A stretch of DNA of 64,000 bases from JADJLQ01 sp031417835 (GCA_031417835.1 JANOWJ010000120.1:4265-68264), one strand, 5' to 3'; shown: positions 26,616-35,904, numbered from the stretch's first letter. Numbers and translations are program-made. The notes: generated by a model not told the origin, from the letters alone.

Positions 26616-27839
26616 ATGCTTAATCGACTTTTGTCATTGCTAATATTTTGCTCCATTAGCCTATTTATACGAGCTCAATCTATTGATTTACTTATAAAAA
26701 ATGGCACCGTTATAGACCCTAAAAATAATGTCGATGCCATCATGGATATTGCTGTTCGGGATGGTAAAATCGTAGAAGTAAGCAAGTCGATCAATAAACC
26801 TTCTAAAAAGACCATAGATGCTACCGGACTTTACGTGACACCGGGACTCATCGATATTCACGGACATCATTTTTTTGGAACCAAATCCAATGCATACCTC
26901 AGCAACAGTTATACTGCTTTACCTCCGGACGGATTTACATTGCGAGCTGGAGTCACGGCGGTAGTCGATGCAGGTGGTGCTGGCTGGCGCAATTATGAGG
27001 AGTTTAAATCGCAGGCTATCACAAACTCAAAAACAAAAGTTTATTCGTTTTTAAATATTGTAGGTTCAGGCATGAGTGGGGGTGCTTATGAACAAAATCT
27101 AGCCGACATGGATGCTAAACTTACCGCGATGGTCGCTAAAGCAAATAAGGATCGTATCGTCGGGGTCAAACTAGCTCATTATGGATCAAGAGATTGGACC
27201 CCTGCACTCCGAGCTGCTGAAGCTGGCCGCCTGGCTGATATCCCGGTGATGATTGACTTTGGAGGTTGTGATCCTCCGCTGTCATTGGATACTTTGTTTC
27301 AAATAGTGCTGCGATCCGGCGATATTTTTACGCATTGTTTTGGACATGTGGCCGGTCGCGAACCACTGGTCGTCAACGGAAAAGTACAACCATACGCCTT
27401 TAAAGGACAACAAAGAGGCATCATCATGGATGTAGGACATGGTGGCGGAAGTTTTGTTTATGAGCAAGCTATTGCAGCATTGTCTCAAGGATTAAAACCT
27501 AACACCATAAGTACAGATCTACATACTGGAAGTATGAATGCGGGTATGAAAGACATGTCGATGGTCATGACCAAACTCTTAAATCTCGGCATGGACTTCA
27601 AAGAAATTATTACTGCCAGCACCTGGAAACCGGCTCAGGTGATACACAAAACAGAGCTTGGACATTTATCTGTAGGAGCAGCCGCCGATATTGCTTTGTT
27701 AAAAATCGAAAAAGGCAATTATGGCTTTTATGATGTACGGGGTAAACGTATGTCAGGAGATAAAAAAATAGTGTGTGAGCTGACCATACTGGATGGTGCC
27801 ATCGTATGGGATTTGAATGCACTATCATTTAAGGAATAA
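26616..27839 (+). CDS. Exported amidohydrolase/deacetylase
   Basis: 407 residues from the ATG at 26616 with a signal peptide (LLSLLIFCSISLFIRAQ); an upstream in-frame TTG at 26607 is less likely. The metal-dependent amidohydrolase fold is clear: LLIKNGTVIDPKN, TPGLIDIHGHHFFG (first metal site), VGVKLAHYGSRDW (candidate bridging Lys), FTHCFGHVAG (His) and STDLHTGSMNAG (metal Asp), closing with LGHLSVGAAADIALL. It resembles the deacetylase group found next to SelA-like PLP enzymes in Enterococcus. A SelA-like gene is four genes downstream here. Likely reaction: removing an N-acyl group from a small amino acid or amino-sugar acid in the periplasm. Confidence 0.85.
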   Translation: MLNRLLSLLIFCSISLFIRAQSIDLLIKNGTVIDPKNNVDAIMDIAVRDGKIVEVSKSINKPSKKTIDATGLYVTPGLIDIHGHHFFGTKSNAYLSNSYTALPPDGFTLRAGVTAVVDAGGAGWRNYEEFKSQAITNSKTKVYSFLNIVGSGMSGGAYEQNLADMDAKLTAMVAKANKDRIVGVKLAHYGSRDWTPALRAAEAGRLADIPVMIDFGGCDPPLSLDTLFQIVLRSGDIFTHCFGHVAGREPLVVNGKVQPYAFKGQQRGIIMDVGHGGGSFVYEQAIAALSQGLKPNTISTDLHTGSMNAGMKDMSMVMTKLLNLGMDFKEIITASTWKPAQVIHKTELGHLSVGAAADIALLKIEKGNYGFYDVRGKRMSGDKKIVCELTILDGAIVWDLNALSFKE

Positions 27840-27906
27840 TCGTAAAGAAAGTGAATATGGAACCTCAACAAGGTACAATTGATCAACAAAAATCTCCTCT
27901 ACACTT

Positions 27907-29595
27907 ATGATTCGTGTATGGCCGATGATCATTAGTATGGTGCTGACCATAGCGTGTAAAGTATCTCCAGATTTGTATGTACCGGAAGATTTTGAAGTCA
28001 CCGTAGTAGTAGATAGCATACCAGGTGGAGCCAGGCACATAGCTTTAAATGATAATGGGGATATCTATGTCAAACTCATGGTGCCTGGTCATGGAGCAAA
28101 TGTAGCTTTACGGGATACCACCGGAGATGGCCGTGCAGACCTCGTTCAGACTTTTGGAAATTATAAAGAGCTGGGTCGATACGGCACCGCTATGAGAATC
28201 TATCAAGGATACCTCTATTTTAGTACAGAGCTCACCATCTACAGGAGCAAATTGATCCCAGGTCAGCTATTGCCCGAGCCTATAATCGATACGATCGTCA
28301 TAGACGACCATGCCCATGGCATGCACGAGCACAATGCCAAGCCTATCACCTTTGATGAATCTGGCCATATCTTTGTGCCCTTCGGTGGACCATCCAATGC
28401 CTGCCAGGTTCATAACAGGACACCATTCTCACCGGGTATAGATCCTTGTCCTTTATTAGAAGATCATGCCGGAGTCTGGCGATTTGATGCGCACAAAAAA
28501 AATCAAACTCAAAAAGACGGCTACAAGTATGCTACCGGGCTGAGAAGTTTACTCGCCATCGAATGGAATGAACTGGATCATACTTTATATACAGTGATGC
28601 ATGGCCGAGATGATTTATTAAGACTCTGGCCAAATAAATTCAGTCCGTGGCAAAGTGCATTGTTGCCTTCAGAGGAATTTCTCCGAGTGGATGAAGGCAG
28701 TCACTCCGGTTGGCCATATTGTTATTACGATCAGATGCAAGGCAAAAAAGTCCTAGCACCCGAGTATGGTGGTGATGGTAAAATTATAGGCCGATGTGAT
28801 ACTTTTAATAATCCCATCATTGGTTTTCCGGGCCATTGGGCACCTAATGATCTTTATTTTTATCAAGGTGATCAATATCCAGACCGGTATAAAAACGGTG
28901 CCTTTATTTCCTTTCATGGGGCTACCAATCGTGCCCCTTATCCTCAGTCTGGATATTTTATAGGTTTCGTGCCATTTCAGGATGGAAAATTCTCAAACGA
29001 AGTCGAAGTATTTGCTGACGGTTTCGCACGTGTCGATCCTATCGTAAGTGTCAGTGATGCTGTCTATCGACCGATGGGTATAGCAATGGGACCAGATGGA
29101 TCTATGTATTTTGCGGAAACAGAAAAAGGCAGAATCTGGCGAGTTCGGTACAAAGGCAACAAAAAGACATTCGGCATGGCGCAAATGGCAAGTATGGAAT
29201 CCAGAAAACTGGAATCAAATATTCGTACTCCAGACGAAGTCAATGATAACTTAGATAAGGACAAAATAGAAACTGTAGCCGGCGAAAAGGCTTATACGGT
29301 CTATTGCGGCGCTTGTCACCAAAAGGATGGCATGGGAGCCTCGGGCAGATTCCCTACTCTAGCTTCCGATTGGGTCTCTGGTGATAAAGTCAGATTGATC
29401 AATGCAGTGTTATTAGGTGTAGATGGGGATATCATGGTCAACAATGAAATTTTTAATGGTACCATGCCTAGACATGACTTTTTAAAAGATGAAGATATTG
29501 CCAATATTTTGACCTATATTAGAAAGAGTTTTGGCAATCAAGCGGACGGGGTGAAACCAGAAGAGGTTGCGATCGAAAGAGCTAAGATTAAATGA
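27907..29595 (+). CDS. PQQ-type sugar dehydrogenase lipoprotein with cytochrome c domain
   Basis: 562 residues. A short lipoprotein signal reads MVLTIACKVS. Residues about 25-430 form a sorbosone/glucose dehydrogenase-like beta-propeller (YVPEDFEVTVV, HAHGMHEHNAKPITFDESG, YATGLRSLLAIEWNE, LLPSEEFLRVDEGSHSGWP, RPMGIAMGPDGSMYFAETEKG). Residues about 455-545 are a class I cytochrome c with one heme site YCGACHQKDG and the distal Met candidate in NGTMPRHDF. The fusion would oxidise a sugar or polyol and pass electrons to the respiratory chain from the periplasmic side. It follows the amidohydrolase by 67 nt. Confidence 0.87.
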   Translation: MIRVWPMIISMVLTIACKVSPDLYVPEDFEVTVVVDSIPGGARHIALNDNGDIYVKLMVPGHGANVALRDTTGDGRADLVQTFGNYKELGRYGTAMRIYQGYLYFSTELTIYRSKLIPGQLLPEPIIDTIVIDDHAHGMHEHNAKPITFDESGHIFVPFGGPSNACQVHNRTPFSPGIDPCPLLEDHAGVWRFDAHKKNQTQKDGYKYATGLRSLLAIEWNELDHTLYTVMHGRDDLLRLWPNKFSPWQSALLPSEEFLRVDEGSHSGWPYCYYDQMQGKKVLAPEYGGDGKIIGRCDTFNNPIIGFPGHWAPNDLYFYQGDQYPDRYKNGAFISFHGATNRAPYPQSGYFIGFVPFQDGKFSNEVEVFADGFARVDPIVSVSDAVYRPMGIAMGPDGSMYFAETEKGRIWRVRYKGNKKTFGMAQMASMESRKLESNIRTPDEVNDNLDKDKIETVAGEKAYTVYCGACHQKDGMGASGRFPTLASDWVSGDKVRLINAVLLGVDGDIMVNNEIFNGTMPRHDFLKDEDIANILTYIRKSFGNQADGVKPEEVAIERAKIK

Positions 29596-29760
29596 TTTCG
29601 GATTTGCGATTTCGGATTTCGGGGATTGAATTGAGTGATTTCGGATTTGCAATTTCTGATTTTGGGGACTGGATTGCGGGGATTTCGAATTTGCGATTTC
29701 GGATTGCGGGGATGATTTCGGTTGAACGTTTTCCGAAATCCCAAATCCAAAATCCGAAAT
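29593..29760. repeat. GATTTCGG-type repeat array with inverted arm (second locus)
   Basis: Variants of GATTTCGGATTTGCGATTTC occupy 29593-29720; the end (29729-29760) is inverted (CCGAAATCCCAAATCC, AAATCCGAAAT). Same architecture as 2270-2390 and likewise just upstream of a plus-strand gene. It interrupts an otherwise tight operon. Confidence 0.75.
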
Positions 29761-29783
29761 AATTAAAATAAATCAATATACAA

Positions 29784-30230
29784 ATGAATAACAACAGAAG
29801 ATCAATATTTAAGAAACTCTCTTTGGGAGTCGCGAGTTTATTCGGCATTCATAAACTCAATGCTAGCCCCGCGTCACCGGACAGCAGTGTAGTCTACGAT
29901 CAAAATATTCCTTTATTTTCCGGCAATAGAGTGCATGGCTCATTGGTATTTATAGCTGGCAAAGGCGCACATTTCGACGGTGATATCAAAGCTCATACTG
30001 CACATGTGTTGGATGAATTAAAAAAAGAATTGGAAAAGGCTGGATCCAATATGAATCAAGTACTTAAAGCCAATGTGTATCTCAATGATCTCAAAGATTA
30101 TAAAGCTATGAATGAGGTATTCCTGGGCAAGTTTGGTGAATTGCCTCCTGTGCGGACTACGATCGCAGCTGCAGGTGGTATACCCGGGGATTCACTAGTA
30201 GAAATAGATTGTATCGCATATATCAAATAA
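29784..30230 (+). CDS. Exported RidA family deaminase
   Basis: RidA proteins hydrolyse reactive enamines/imines released by PLP enzymes. Here 148 residues include an N-terminal Tat-like leader (NNNRRSIFKKLSLGVASLFG) absent from cytoplasmic RidA. The body has the family core: FIAGKGAHFDGD, HTAHVLDELKKELEKAG, VLKANVYLNDLKDY, and the active-site Arg and Glu in PVRTTIAA and DSLVEIDCIAY. It lies 4 nt upstream of a SelA-like PLP enzyme that also has a twin-arginine leader. This strongly suggests it clears that enzyme's product in the periplasm. Confidence 0.88.
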   Translation: MNNNRRSIFKKLSLGVASLFGIHKLNASPASPDSSVVYDQNIPLFSGNRVHGSLVFIAGKGAHFDGDIKAHTAHVLDELKKELEKAGSNMNQVLKANVYLNDLKDYKAMNEVFLGKFGELPPVRTTIAAAGGIPGDSLVEIDCIAYIK

Positions 30231-30234
30231 GACT

Positions 30235-31452
30235 ATGACTAAAAGAAGAGACCTCATCAAAGGAGCCATTGGATTGCCTTTTATCGGCACATTGATACCA
30301 GTGCAGTCCAAAGCGTCCGGAGTAGATACTTTAGGTGATTTCGAACGAGATTATTTTAAAGAATTAGGTTTACGCACGTTTATCAATGCTGCTGGCACCT
30401 ATACAGCACTGACTGCTTCATTGCCACATCCTGAAGTGATCAAGGCAATTAATTACTCGGCACTTCAGTTTGTAAAACTTGAAGACCTGCAAGACAAAGT
30501 AGGTGAACGGCTGGCGGAGTTGCTGCAATGTGAAGGCGCCATGGTGACCTCAGGTGCAGCATCTGCTATTACTTTAGGTACGGCTGCTGTATTGACCGGT
30601 GGGGACAATGCAAAGTGCGAGCAAATACCTACTGATATGACAGGCTTAAAAACAGAAGTCATTATGCAAAAGTCACATCGGGTCGGTTATGATCATGCTA
30701 TACGTAATTGTGGTGTGAAAATCATCGAAGTGGAGACTGCTAATGAACTTGAAGCCGCTATCAATGATAAGACTGCCATGTTGTGGTTTCTAAATTCCAA
30801 CAATTTTATAGGCAAGATCAAAGACGAAGAGTTTGTAGCTATAGCAAAGCGGCGTGGTATACCAACTATGATTGATTGTGCAGCAGATGTGCCGCCAGTC
30901 GATATGTTGTGGCGACATACGAAGATGGGCTTTGATTTGGTTTGTTTTTCCGGAGGTAAAGGTCTGCGAGGGCCACAGAGTGCCGGTCTATTATTAGGTA
31001 AAAAGAGTTTGATCCAAGCCGCTCGCAGAAATGCTCCACCGAATGGCAATACGATAGGGCGGGGTATGAAAGTCAATAAAGAAGAGATCTTGGGCATGTT
31101 AGTGGCTATTGAAGTATATCTCAACAGAGATCATCAAAAAGATTGGAAGCTATGGGAAAATCAGATCAATATGATCCATGCTGCTGCGACCTCTGTACCC
31201 GGAGTCATGGGGGAAAAACATGTTCCTCTGGTAGCTAATCACATACCATCCTTAAACATCAAAATAGATTCATCCAAAATAAAAATATCCATAGATGAAT
31301 TGAGGCAATCTCTACGCAATGGCCACCCGTCTATTGAGACGGTGGGTGATGCATCTACCTTAGGTATTACGACTTGGATGATGATCCCAGGAGAGGAGCG
31401 TATTGTCGCAAAGCGAATAAAAGAAATACTGCAAGCTGCTGTTATAAAATAA
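30235..31452 (+). CDS. Tat-exported SelA-like PLP-dependent enzyme
   Basis: 405 residues. The leader TKRRDLIKGAIGLPFIG has a twin-arginine motif, suitable for exporting a cofactor-loaded enzyme. The body belongs to the SelA/D-glucosaminate-6-phosphate ammonia-lyase-like group: LRTFINAAGTYTALTASLPH, VTSGAASAITLGTAAVLTG, MIDCAADVPP (Asp contacting PLP) and LVCFSGGKGLRGPQSAG (PLP lysine). Relatives catalyse alpha,beta-elimination of amino-sugar acids or amino acids. True selenocysteine synthase is excluded by the export leader and absence of other sel genes. Substrate unknown. Confidence 0.85.
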   Translation: MTKRRDLIKGAIGLPFIGTLIPVQSKASGVDTLGDFERDYFKELGLRTFINAAGTYTALTASLPHPEVIKAINYSALQFVKLEDLQDKVGERLAELLQCEGAMVTSGAASAITLGTAAVLTGGDNAKCEQIPTDMTGLKTEVIMQKSHRVGYDHAIRNCGVKIIEVETANELEAAINDKTAMLWFLNSNNFIGKIKDEEFVAIAKRRGIPTMIDCAADVPPVDMLWRHTKMGFDLVCFSGGKGLRGPQSAGLLLGKKSLIQAARRNAPPNGNTIGRGMKVNKEEILGMLVAIEVYLNRDHQKDWKLWENQINMIHAAATSVPGVMGEKHVPLVANHIPSLNIKIDSSKIKISIDELRQSLRNGHPSIETVGDASTLGITTWMMIPGEERIVAKRIKEILQAAVIK

Positions 31453-31460
31453 CCTGGTGA

Positions 31461-31560
31461 GGCGATCCGATGATTTTCAGATTCAAATAGTTGTATTACT
31501 ATCAACTCAGCATTTGAGTATAGGGTATCAGTGATTAAATCCGGAAGCTATCGGATCGCC
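31461..31560. repeat. Inverted repeat after the SelA-like gene
   Basis: Perfect 11-bp arms GGCGATCCGAT (31461-31471) and ATCGGATCGCC (31550-31560) separated by 78 bp. No T-run follows. It lies 9 bp after the SelA-like stop codon and could be a small mobile element or an RNA structure. Confidence 0.6.
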
Positions 31561-31694
31561 ACTTCAGGACACATTATATTTAATAGGAAAAAGTGACTAG
31601 ATTCATTCTAATTAATTTAGACTTATTAACTTCATTTACATTTTATCCGTCATCTGACATAAGTACTTATCGGTTTACTGGCCTAACTAAAGTT

Positions 31695-32624
31695 TTATTT
31701 CAATTGATGTTCTTGAAAAAACTGCCAGAGCAAATCATTGGCATTGATGACTTTGGAAGGCGCGTCTCCGATAAGGCTACCTGGTAGGGCTCCTGGCCAT
31801 GCGTGACCACCGTCTTTGGTTAAATAAAATTTAGCCACAAAATTTTGATCACAATCACTCCAGGTGGTCAGTTTATACTTTTCATCGTCTACTATGATTT
31901 GAGCTGTTACCTTACACTTGGCCGTGGCTGCCCAGTTTTTTAAAGTGGTTTCTACAGGCAGCAGATTTAATTGGGTCGTACCGATACCACCTCCACGGCC
32001 TCCCAGATAAGGCACGTTTTCATCCCGCATGGAATGCATATGTAATACAGGTACAGGTTGTGCTGGATTGCAATAGGATGAAGCGTTTGTACAACCATTT
32101 GGGACTATTGCCGCTATTCGATCAGGTATTTCACATGCCAGGCGATAAGCCATCATACCCCCATTGGAATGCCCAGTGGCACACACCTTTTTTGGATTGA
32201 TCTTATAATTTGCAATCAGCGTGTCTAATAATACTTGAATAAAATGAACATCATCTATGTTTTGCTCCACAGCATAATCACAGCAGTTGCCAGCATTCCA
32301 CGTGCGGGCACCCAAAAGGCCATTTGATTTGACACCTTCTGGATAGACTACGATAAAACCTTCTTTATTGGCTTTGTTAGTAAGCAAGCAAGAAGATTCA
32401 AACTGATCTGCAGATCCACCTCCACCGTGCATCGCGATGACCACTGAATAACTATTTGACTCATAATAATTAGGTGGCAGGTTTACGGTATAAGTGCGAC
32501 TTAAACCATCTACGGTCAACATTTTTTGGAAACGATATGTTTGATCAACGCTGGGATCATTGTGTTTTGTGCAATTTATAAACAGTACATTCAAAATCAA
32601 GGCTAGCAACAGATTCGTTTTCAT
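31695..32624 (-). CDS. PHB-depolymerase/feruloyl-esterase-like lipoprotein
   Basis: 309 residues with a lipoprotein signal (LILNVLFINCTKH). Alpha/beta-hydrolase of the LpqC/PHB depolymerase group: YSVVIAMHGGGGSADQFE (oxyanion region), FIVVYPEGV, VCATGHSNGGMMAYRLA (nucleophile Ser), HMHSMRDENVPY (Asp) and TKDGGHAWPG (catalytic His). Substrates in this group include ester-linked polysaccharide decorations and short polyesters. An envelope esterase beside glycosidase genes fits carbohydrate de-esterification, which is an inference. Confidence 0.88.
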   Translation of the reverse strand: MKTNLLLALILNVLFINCTKHNDPSVDQTYRFQKMLTVDGLSRTYTVNLPPNYYESNSYSVVIAMHGGGGSADQFESSCLLTNKANKEGFIVVYPEGVKSNGLLGARTWNAGNCCDYAVEQNIDDVHFIQVLLDTLIANYKINPKKVCATGHSNGGMMAYRLACEIPDRIAAIVPNGCTNASSYCNPAQPVPVLHMHSMRDENVPYLGGRGGGIGTTQLNLLPVETTLKNWAATAKCKVTAQIIVDDEKYKLTTWSDCDQNFVAKFYLTKDGGHAWPGALPGSLIGDAPSKVINANDLLWQFFQEHQLK

Positions 32625-32727
32625 GTGGCGACTTAAGGTGTTACCATAAGACTCTGACTTAGTACTAAAGTTTAATAGTTAGAGACTTTTTTGAGCTAAA
32701 CTTGGCCTAGCAATTGAATATTGGAGG

Positions 32728-33360
32728 TTATTTTAACAGTTGCGTGAGCTGCAAATCATCATCCTGAAGTAAATCAAAAATGGTTTTTCCTTCCGTATTT
32801 GGGATCTGTGGATCAGCACCTGCCTCTTTTAATAATTTGATGCATAATATATAGTCAGCTGTATTTTGATTGCCGTGTTTTGATCCATGGACAGCCCAAA
32901 AGATTGGAGTAGCTGTAAAGTCTATACATCGTTTATTGATCTCTGCTCCAGCAAGTATAAGTCTCTCCACCAGCACTGGTCTTCCGCACCATGCTGCCCA
33001 GTGCAATGCTGTGCCCCCATGACATCCCTGATGACTAATAGTAGCTCCATGAGTCATATATAATATTGCGACTAGATCCGCATGCAGGCTCGCAGCGGCT
33101 ACCAGTGGTGTATCTTGTTTTTCTAGTAAGCTATTGCCATCAACGTTGGCCCCATGTTTCAAAAAAATCTTTGCAATTTCGACACCTTCTGTGTCAGTAA
33201 ACAATCCGGCAAAGACCCCATCACAAATCCTGTGTAGCGGATGTGCTTTCGCTGTATTGACCTCATCATATGCAATGCCTTCGTTAGCTAGCTCAGGGTG
33301 TGCAGCTAGAGCCTGGTCGAGGCCTTTGAGGTCTTTATTGGTGATGAGTTTTTTAATCAT
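32728..33360 (-). CDS. Ankyrin-repeat protein
   Basis: 210 residues without signal peptide. At least four ankyrin units can be read: GLDQALAAHPELANEG, EIAKIFLKHGANVDGNSLL, GTALHWAAWCGRPVLVERLI with LAGAEINKRC, and CIKLLKEAGADPQIPNTEGK with TIFDLL. Ankyrin repeats bind proteins; the partner is unknown. The C-terminal NTEGKTIFDLLQDDDLQL is a typical capping repeat. No operon partner is evident. Confidence 0.85.
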   Translation of the reverse strand: MIKKLITNKDLKGLDQALAAHPELANEGIAYDEVNTAKAHPLHRICDGVFAGLFTDTEGVEIAKIFLKHGANVDGNSLLEKQDTPLVAAASLHADLVAILYMTHGATISHQGCHGGTALHWAAWCGRPVLVERLILAGAEINKRCIDFTATPIFWAVHGSKHGNQNTADYILCIKLLKEAGADPQIPNTEGKTIFDLLQDDDLQLTQLLK

Positions 33361-33399
33361 ATTCTATTATTTGTTCTGAGCATAGCTCGCAAAGATGCA

Positions 33400-33640
33400 T
33401 TCTGAGAATGGCGCGTAAAGACGCAAAGACCTGCCTGTCCGGTAGGCAGGCGCAAAGAAATGCGAATACATAAGTTTGCAGCTAGGATATATCGCGAAGA
33501 CGCAAAAAATTTCTATTTCTGAGATTGACGCCCAGCAGAGTTCAACGCGAATTAAATGTTGAATATGATCCATTGACCATCCTCAATTCAAATCGTCAAT
33601 TGTCAAATTATGAATTCATAATTCTTCATGCGTCATTTGC
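33400..33640. repeat. CGCAAAGACGCAAAG and related short repeats
   Basis: Holds GCGCGTAAAGACGCAAAGAC and CGCGAAGACGCAAAA words, a hairpin CCTGCCTGTCCGGTAGGCAGG (33432-33452), and ATCGTCAATTGTCAAATTATG words of the family seen around the PIN cassette. No gene. Confidence 0.55.
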
Positions 33641-33652
33641 TCCAAACTTCGC

Positions 33653-34549
33653 TCAATTCGAAGCAACTTCAAACGCCATCACTGAATTTTTCCAAAATGT
33701 AGGGACATAGACAGTCTTGGTAGCCGGATTAAATCCGATGTCTGCCGTGTTTTTTCCTACGGCTTTGCCGTCGTATAATAATTCTTTACGGCCATCCCCA
33801 TTGAGATACCAGATAGCGCCTGCCCAACAGGAGGCAATAAAATCTTCGCCTTGTACATGTTCCACACCATCGGTACCACCTTCCATTCCATCAGCCAGCA
33901 TCGATAAGGTATTCTTTTTAGTGACTTTATAAAATCCGCCTGCATTCATGAGATACAGATCACTTCCGTGCAACAACACGCCATTGGGACCGGCCAGAGT
34001 ATCCAGCAGGATTGAGGCAGAGTTATTCTCTACTCTATACAATCGTTTGCCTTGAGAGTCAGTGACATATATGATGCCAGCACCATCTATGGAGACATCG
34101 TTAAGACCTTTGGCTCCCGGCACTTTTATTTTTCGATCTATTTTACCTGAGGCGATATCAATGACTGCGATCTCTGTAAGATCTGCTACGTAGAGCTTGT
34201 CTTGTAGCAGTGCCATTCCTTTAGGTGCATTCAATCCTTTGACCCATTCGACCTGAATGATTTTGCCATCAAGACCCAACTTACCGATAGAGCCTTTGCC
34301 ATCAGCACCCCAAGGCTCTTTGCCATCGATATTGGCCACATACAAGACTTGATTTTTAGCATCAAATATTACTGATTCCGGCACCTTAAATGTGGTGTCA
34401 GTTTCCCATTTTAGATTGAGTTTGTGTGTGACTATTGTTGGTGTATCCACTATGACCGTTGACAGGTCAGAGGATTCTTTTGTTTTCTCATTTTTACAGC
34501 TTATAACTAAAGCAGCTAAAAAAAGGCCTATAAAAATTTTATTGATCAT
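33653..34549 (-). CDS. NHL/SMP-30-like beta-propeller lipoprotein
   Basis: 298 residues with a lipoprotein signal (LFLAALVISCKNE). Six propeller blades are suggested by VPESVIFDAKNQVLYVANI, LNAPKGMALLQDKLYVADL, GLNDVSIDGAGIIYVTDSQG, LAGPNGVLLHGSDLYLMNAGG, GGTDGVEHVQGEDFIASCW and TADIGFNPATKTVYVPTFW. It is related to SMP-30 but divergent from the protein at 22112-23020, and the lactonase residues are less clear. A binding or scaffolding role at the envelope is as likely as catalysis. Confidence 0.72.
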   Translation of the reverse strand: MINKIFIGLFLAALVISCKNEKTKESSDLSTVIVDTPTIVTHKLNLKWETDTTFKVPESVIFDAKNQVLYVANIDGKEPWGADGKGSIGKLGLDGKIIQVEWVKGLNAPKGMALLQDKLYVADLTEIAVIDIASGKIDRKIKVPGAKGLNDVSIDGAGIIYVTDSQGKRLYRVENNSASILLDTLAGPNGVLLHGSDLYLMNAGGFYKVTKKNTLSMLADGMEGGTDGVEHVQGEDFIASCWAGAIWYLNGDGRKELLYDGKAVGKNTADIGFNPATKTVYVPTFWKNSVMAFEVASN

Positions 34550-34577
34550 ATGATTAAAAGTTTGCTCGAAATTAATT

Positions 34578-34620
34578 AAAAAAAAAGCGTTGAAATCTAA
34601 TTTGGCAAAGATTCCAACGC
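34578..34620 (-). terminator. Rho-independent terminator of the RNA helicase gene
   Basis: On the minus strand the arms GCGTTGGAATC and GATTTCAACGC (34620-34610 and 34597-34587, one G-U pair) enclose a 12-nt loop and are followed by nine T residues. Confidence 0.88.
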
Positions 34621-34671
34621 AAAATAAGTTGAGTCTACACTATAATTATACTGATTTATCCAAATCAAGTA

Positions 34672-35904
34672 TTATCTAAACGATGCCACTCTTCTCGGTT
34701 TACTCATGGGTCTTACAGATCTTACTTTGTGAGCCCCTATGACTGGTTGGGTAGATAGCGATGCACCTGCATTGCCATACCCATCAAAAGCATGACCTTT
34801 GATCACCGGAATGGTTTTTTTGATCAGCTTTTGAATATCATTCAAAAAAGGCCGCTCGCTGCGATCACAGAATGTAAGCGCTGAACCACCTGCTCCCGCT
34901 CGTCCTGTGCGTCCGATCCGATGCACGTAAGTCTCTGGGGTATTGGGCAATTCAAAATTTAACACGTGCGTGAGATCATCGATATCGATACCTCGAGCAG
35001 CAATGTCTGTAGCAACTAGTATTCTGGTATTTCTATTTTTAAAGTTTTTCAACGCTGATTGTCTGGCGTTTTGTGATTTATTACCATGTATGGCTTCGGT
35101 ACGGATACCGGCCTGATTGAGACTTTTGCAGAGTTTATCAGCTGCATGTTTCATTTGAGTGAATACCAACAATGATTCGATCGATTTGTCTTTCAGTAGG
35201 GTCACCAATAGTGGCAATTTGTAAGGCTTCTCCACGAAGTATACGGACTGCTCTATGATATCTACTGTAGTGGCAGAAGGTGTGACTTCTATCCTCACCG
35301 GATCATGCAACAGCATATCAGAGAGTTTGGTGATTTCATCGGGCATAGTCGCAGAAAAGAAAAGGTTTTGCCGCTTTTGAGGTAATCTGGCAATGATTCT
35401 GCGCACATCATGGATAAAGCCCATGTCTAACATGCGATCTGCTTCATCCAAAACAAAATATTGAATATCAGTGAGCGAGATTTCGCCTTGATTCATCAAG
35501 TCGAGCAATCGTCCGGGAGTAGCTACCACGATATCCAAGCCGCCACGTAAGGCTTGCACTTGACTGTGTTGAGGCACGCCACCAAATATGACCTTATGCT
35601 TTAATTGTAAAAAGCGGCCATAGGCTTCTATACTTTCACCGATCTGTATCGCGAGCTCGCGAGTAGGGGTGAGGATCAGGGTGCGTAGGCGATATTGTTT
35701 TTGCAACGACAAATGCATGTGTTGCAATATTGGAATCGTAAACGCTGCGGTTTTACCGGTACCAGTTTGAGCACATCCGAGCAAATCTCTTCGCTCTAAT
35801 ATTACGGGGATGGCTTGTAATTGAATAGGAGTAGGGGTAGTATACCCTTCTTTGCTCAAAGCCTTTAAAATGGGCTCTATGAGCGGCAAATTGTTAAATG
35901 ACAC
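34672..35904 (-). CDS. rhlE: DEAD-box RNA helicase, RhlE type
   Basis: ATP-dependent RNA unwinding in ribosome assembly, RNA decay or cold adaptation. 410 residues with all motifs: Q-motif TPTPIQLQAIP, I CAQTGTGKTAAF, Ia TPTRELAIQ, Ib GGLDIVVATPGRL, II VLDEADRMLD, III FFSATMP, IV SLLVFTQMKH, V VATDIAARGIDI and VI YVHRIGRTGRAG. The C-terminal tail is short and basic (KPRRVASFR). A candidate promoter at 36086-36093 implies a leader of about 175 nt, as in cold-regulated helicase genes. A terminator follows the gene. Confidence 0.94.
   Translation of the reverse strand: MSFNNLPLIEPILKALSKEGYTTPTPIQLQAIPVILERRDLLGCAQTGTGKTAAFTIPILQHMHLSLQKQYRLRTLILTPTRELAIQIGESIEAYGRFLQLKHKVIFGGVPQHSQVQALRGGLDIVVATPGRLLDLMNQGEISLTDIQYFVLDEADRMLDMGFIHDVRRIIARLPQKRQNLFFSATMPDEITKLSDMLLHDPVRIEVTPSATTVDIIEQSVYFVEKPYKLPLLVTLLKDKSIESLLVFTQMKHAADKLCKSLNQAGIRTEAIHGNKSQNARQSALKNFKNRNTRILVATDIAARGIDIDDLTHVLNFELPNTPETYVHRIGRTGRAGAGGSALTFCDRSERPFLNDIQKLIKKTIPVIKGHAFDGYGNAGASLSTQPVIGAHKVRSVRPMSKPRRVASFR

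Noticed and set aside
30235..31452. True selenocysteine synthase (SelA)
   Set aside because: It carries an export leader, lies in a catabolic operon with RidA, and no selB, selD or tRNA-Sec is visible.
31593..31787. 64-codon plus-strand ORF overlapping the 3' end of the esterase gene
   Set aside because: Its second half is antisense to the conserved esterase C-terminus and the first half is AT-rich spacer.
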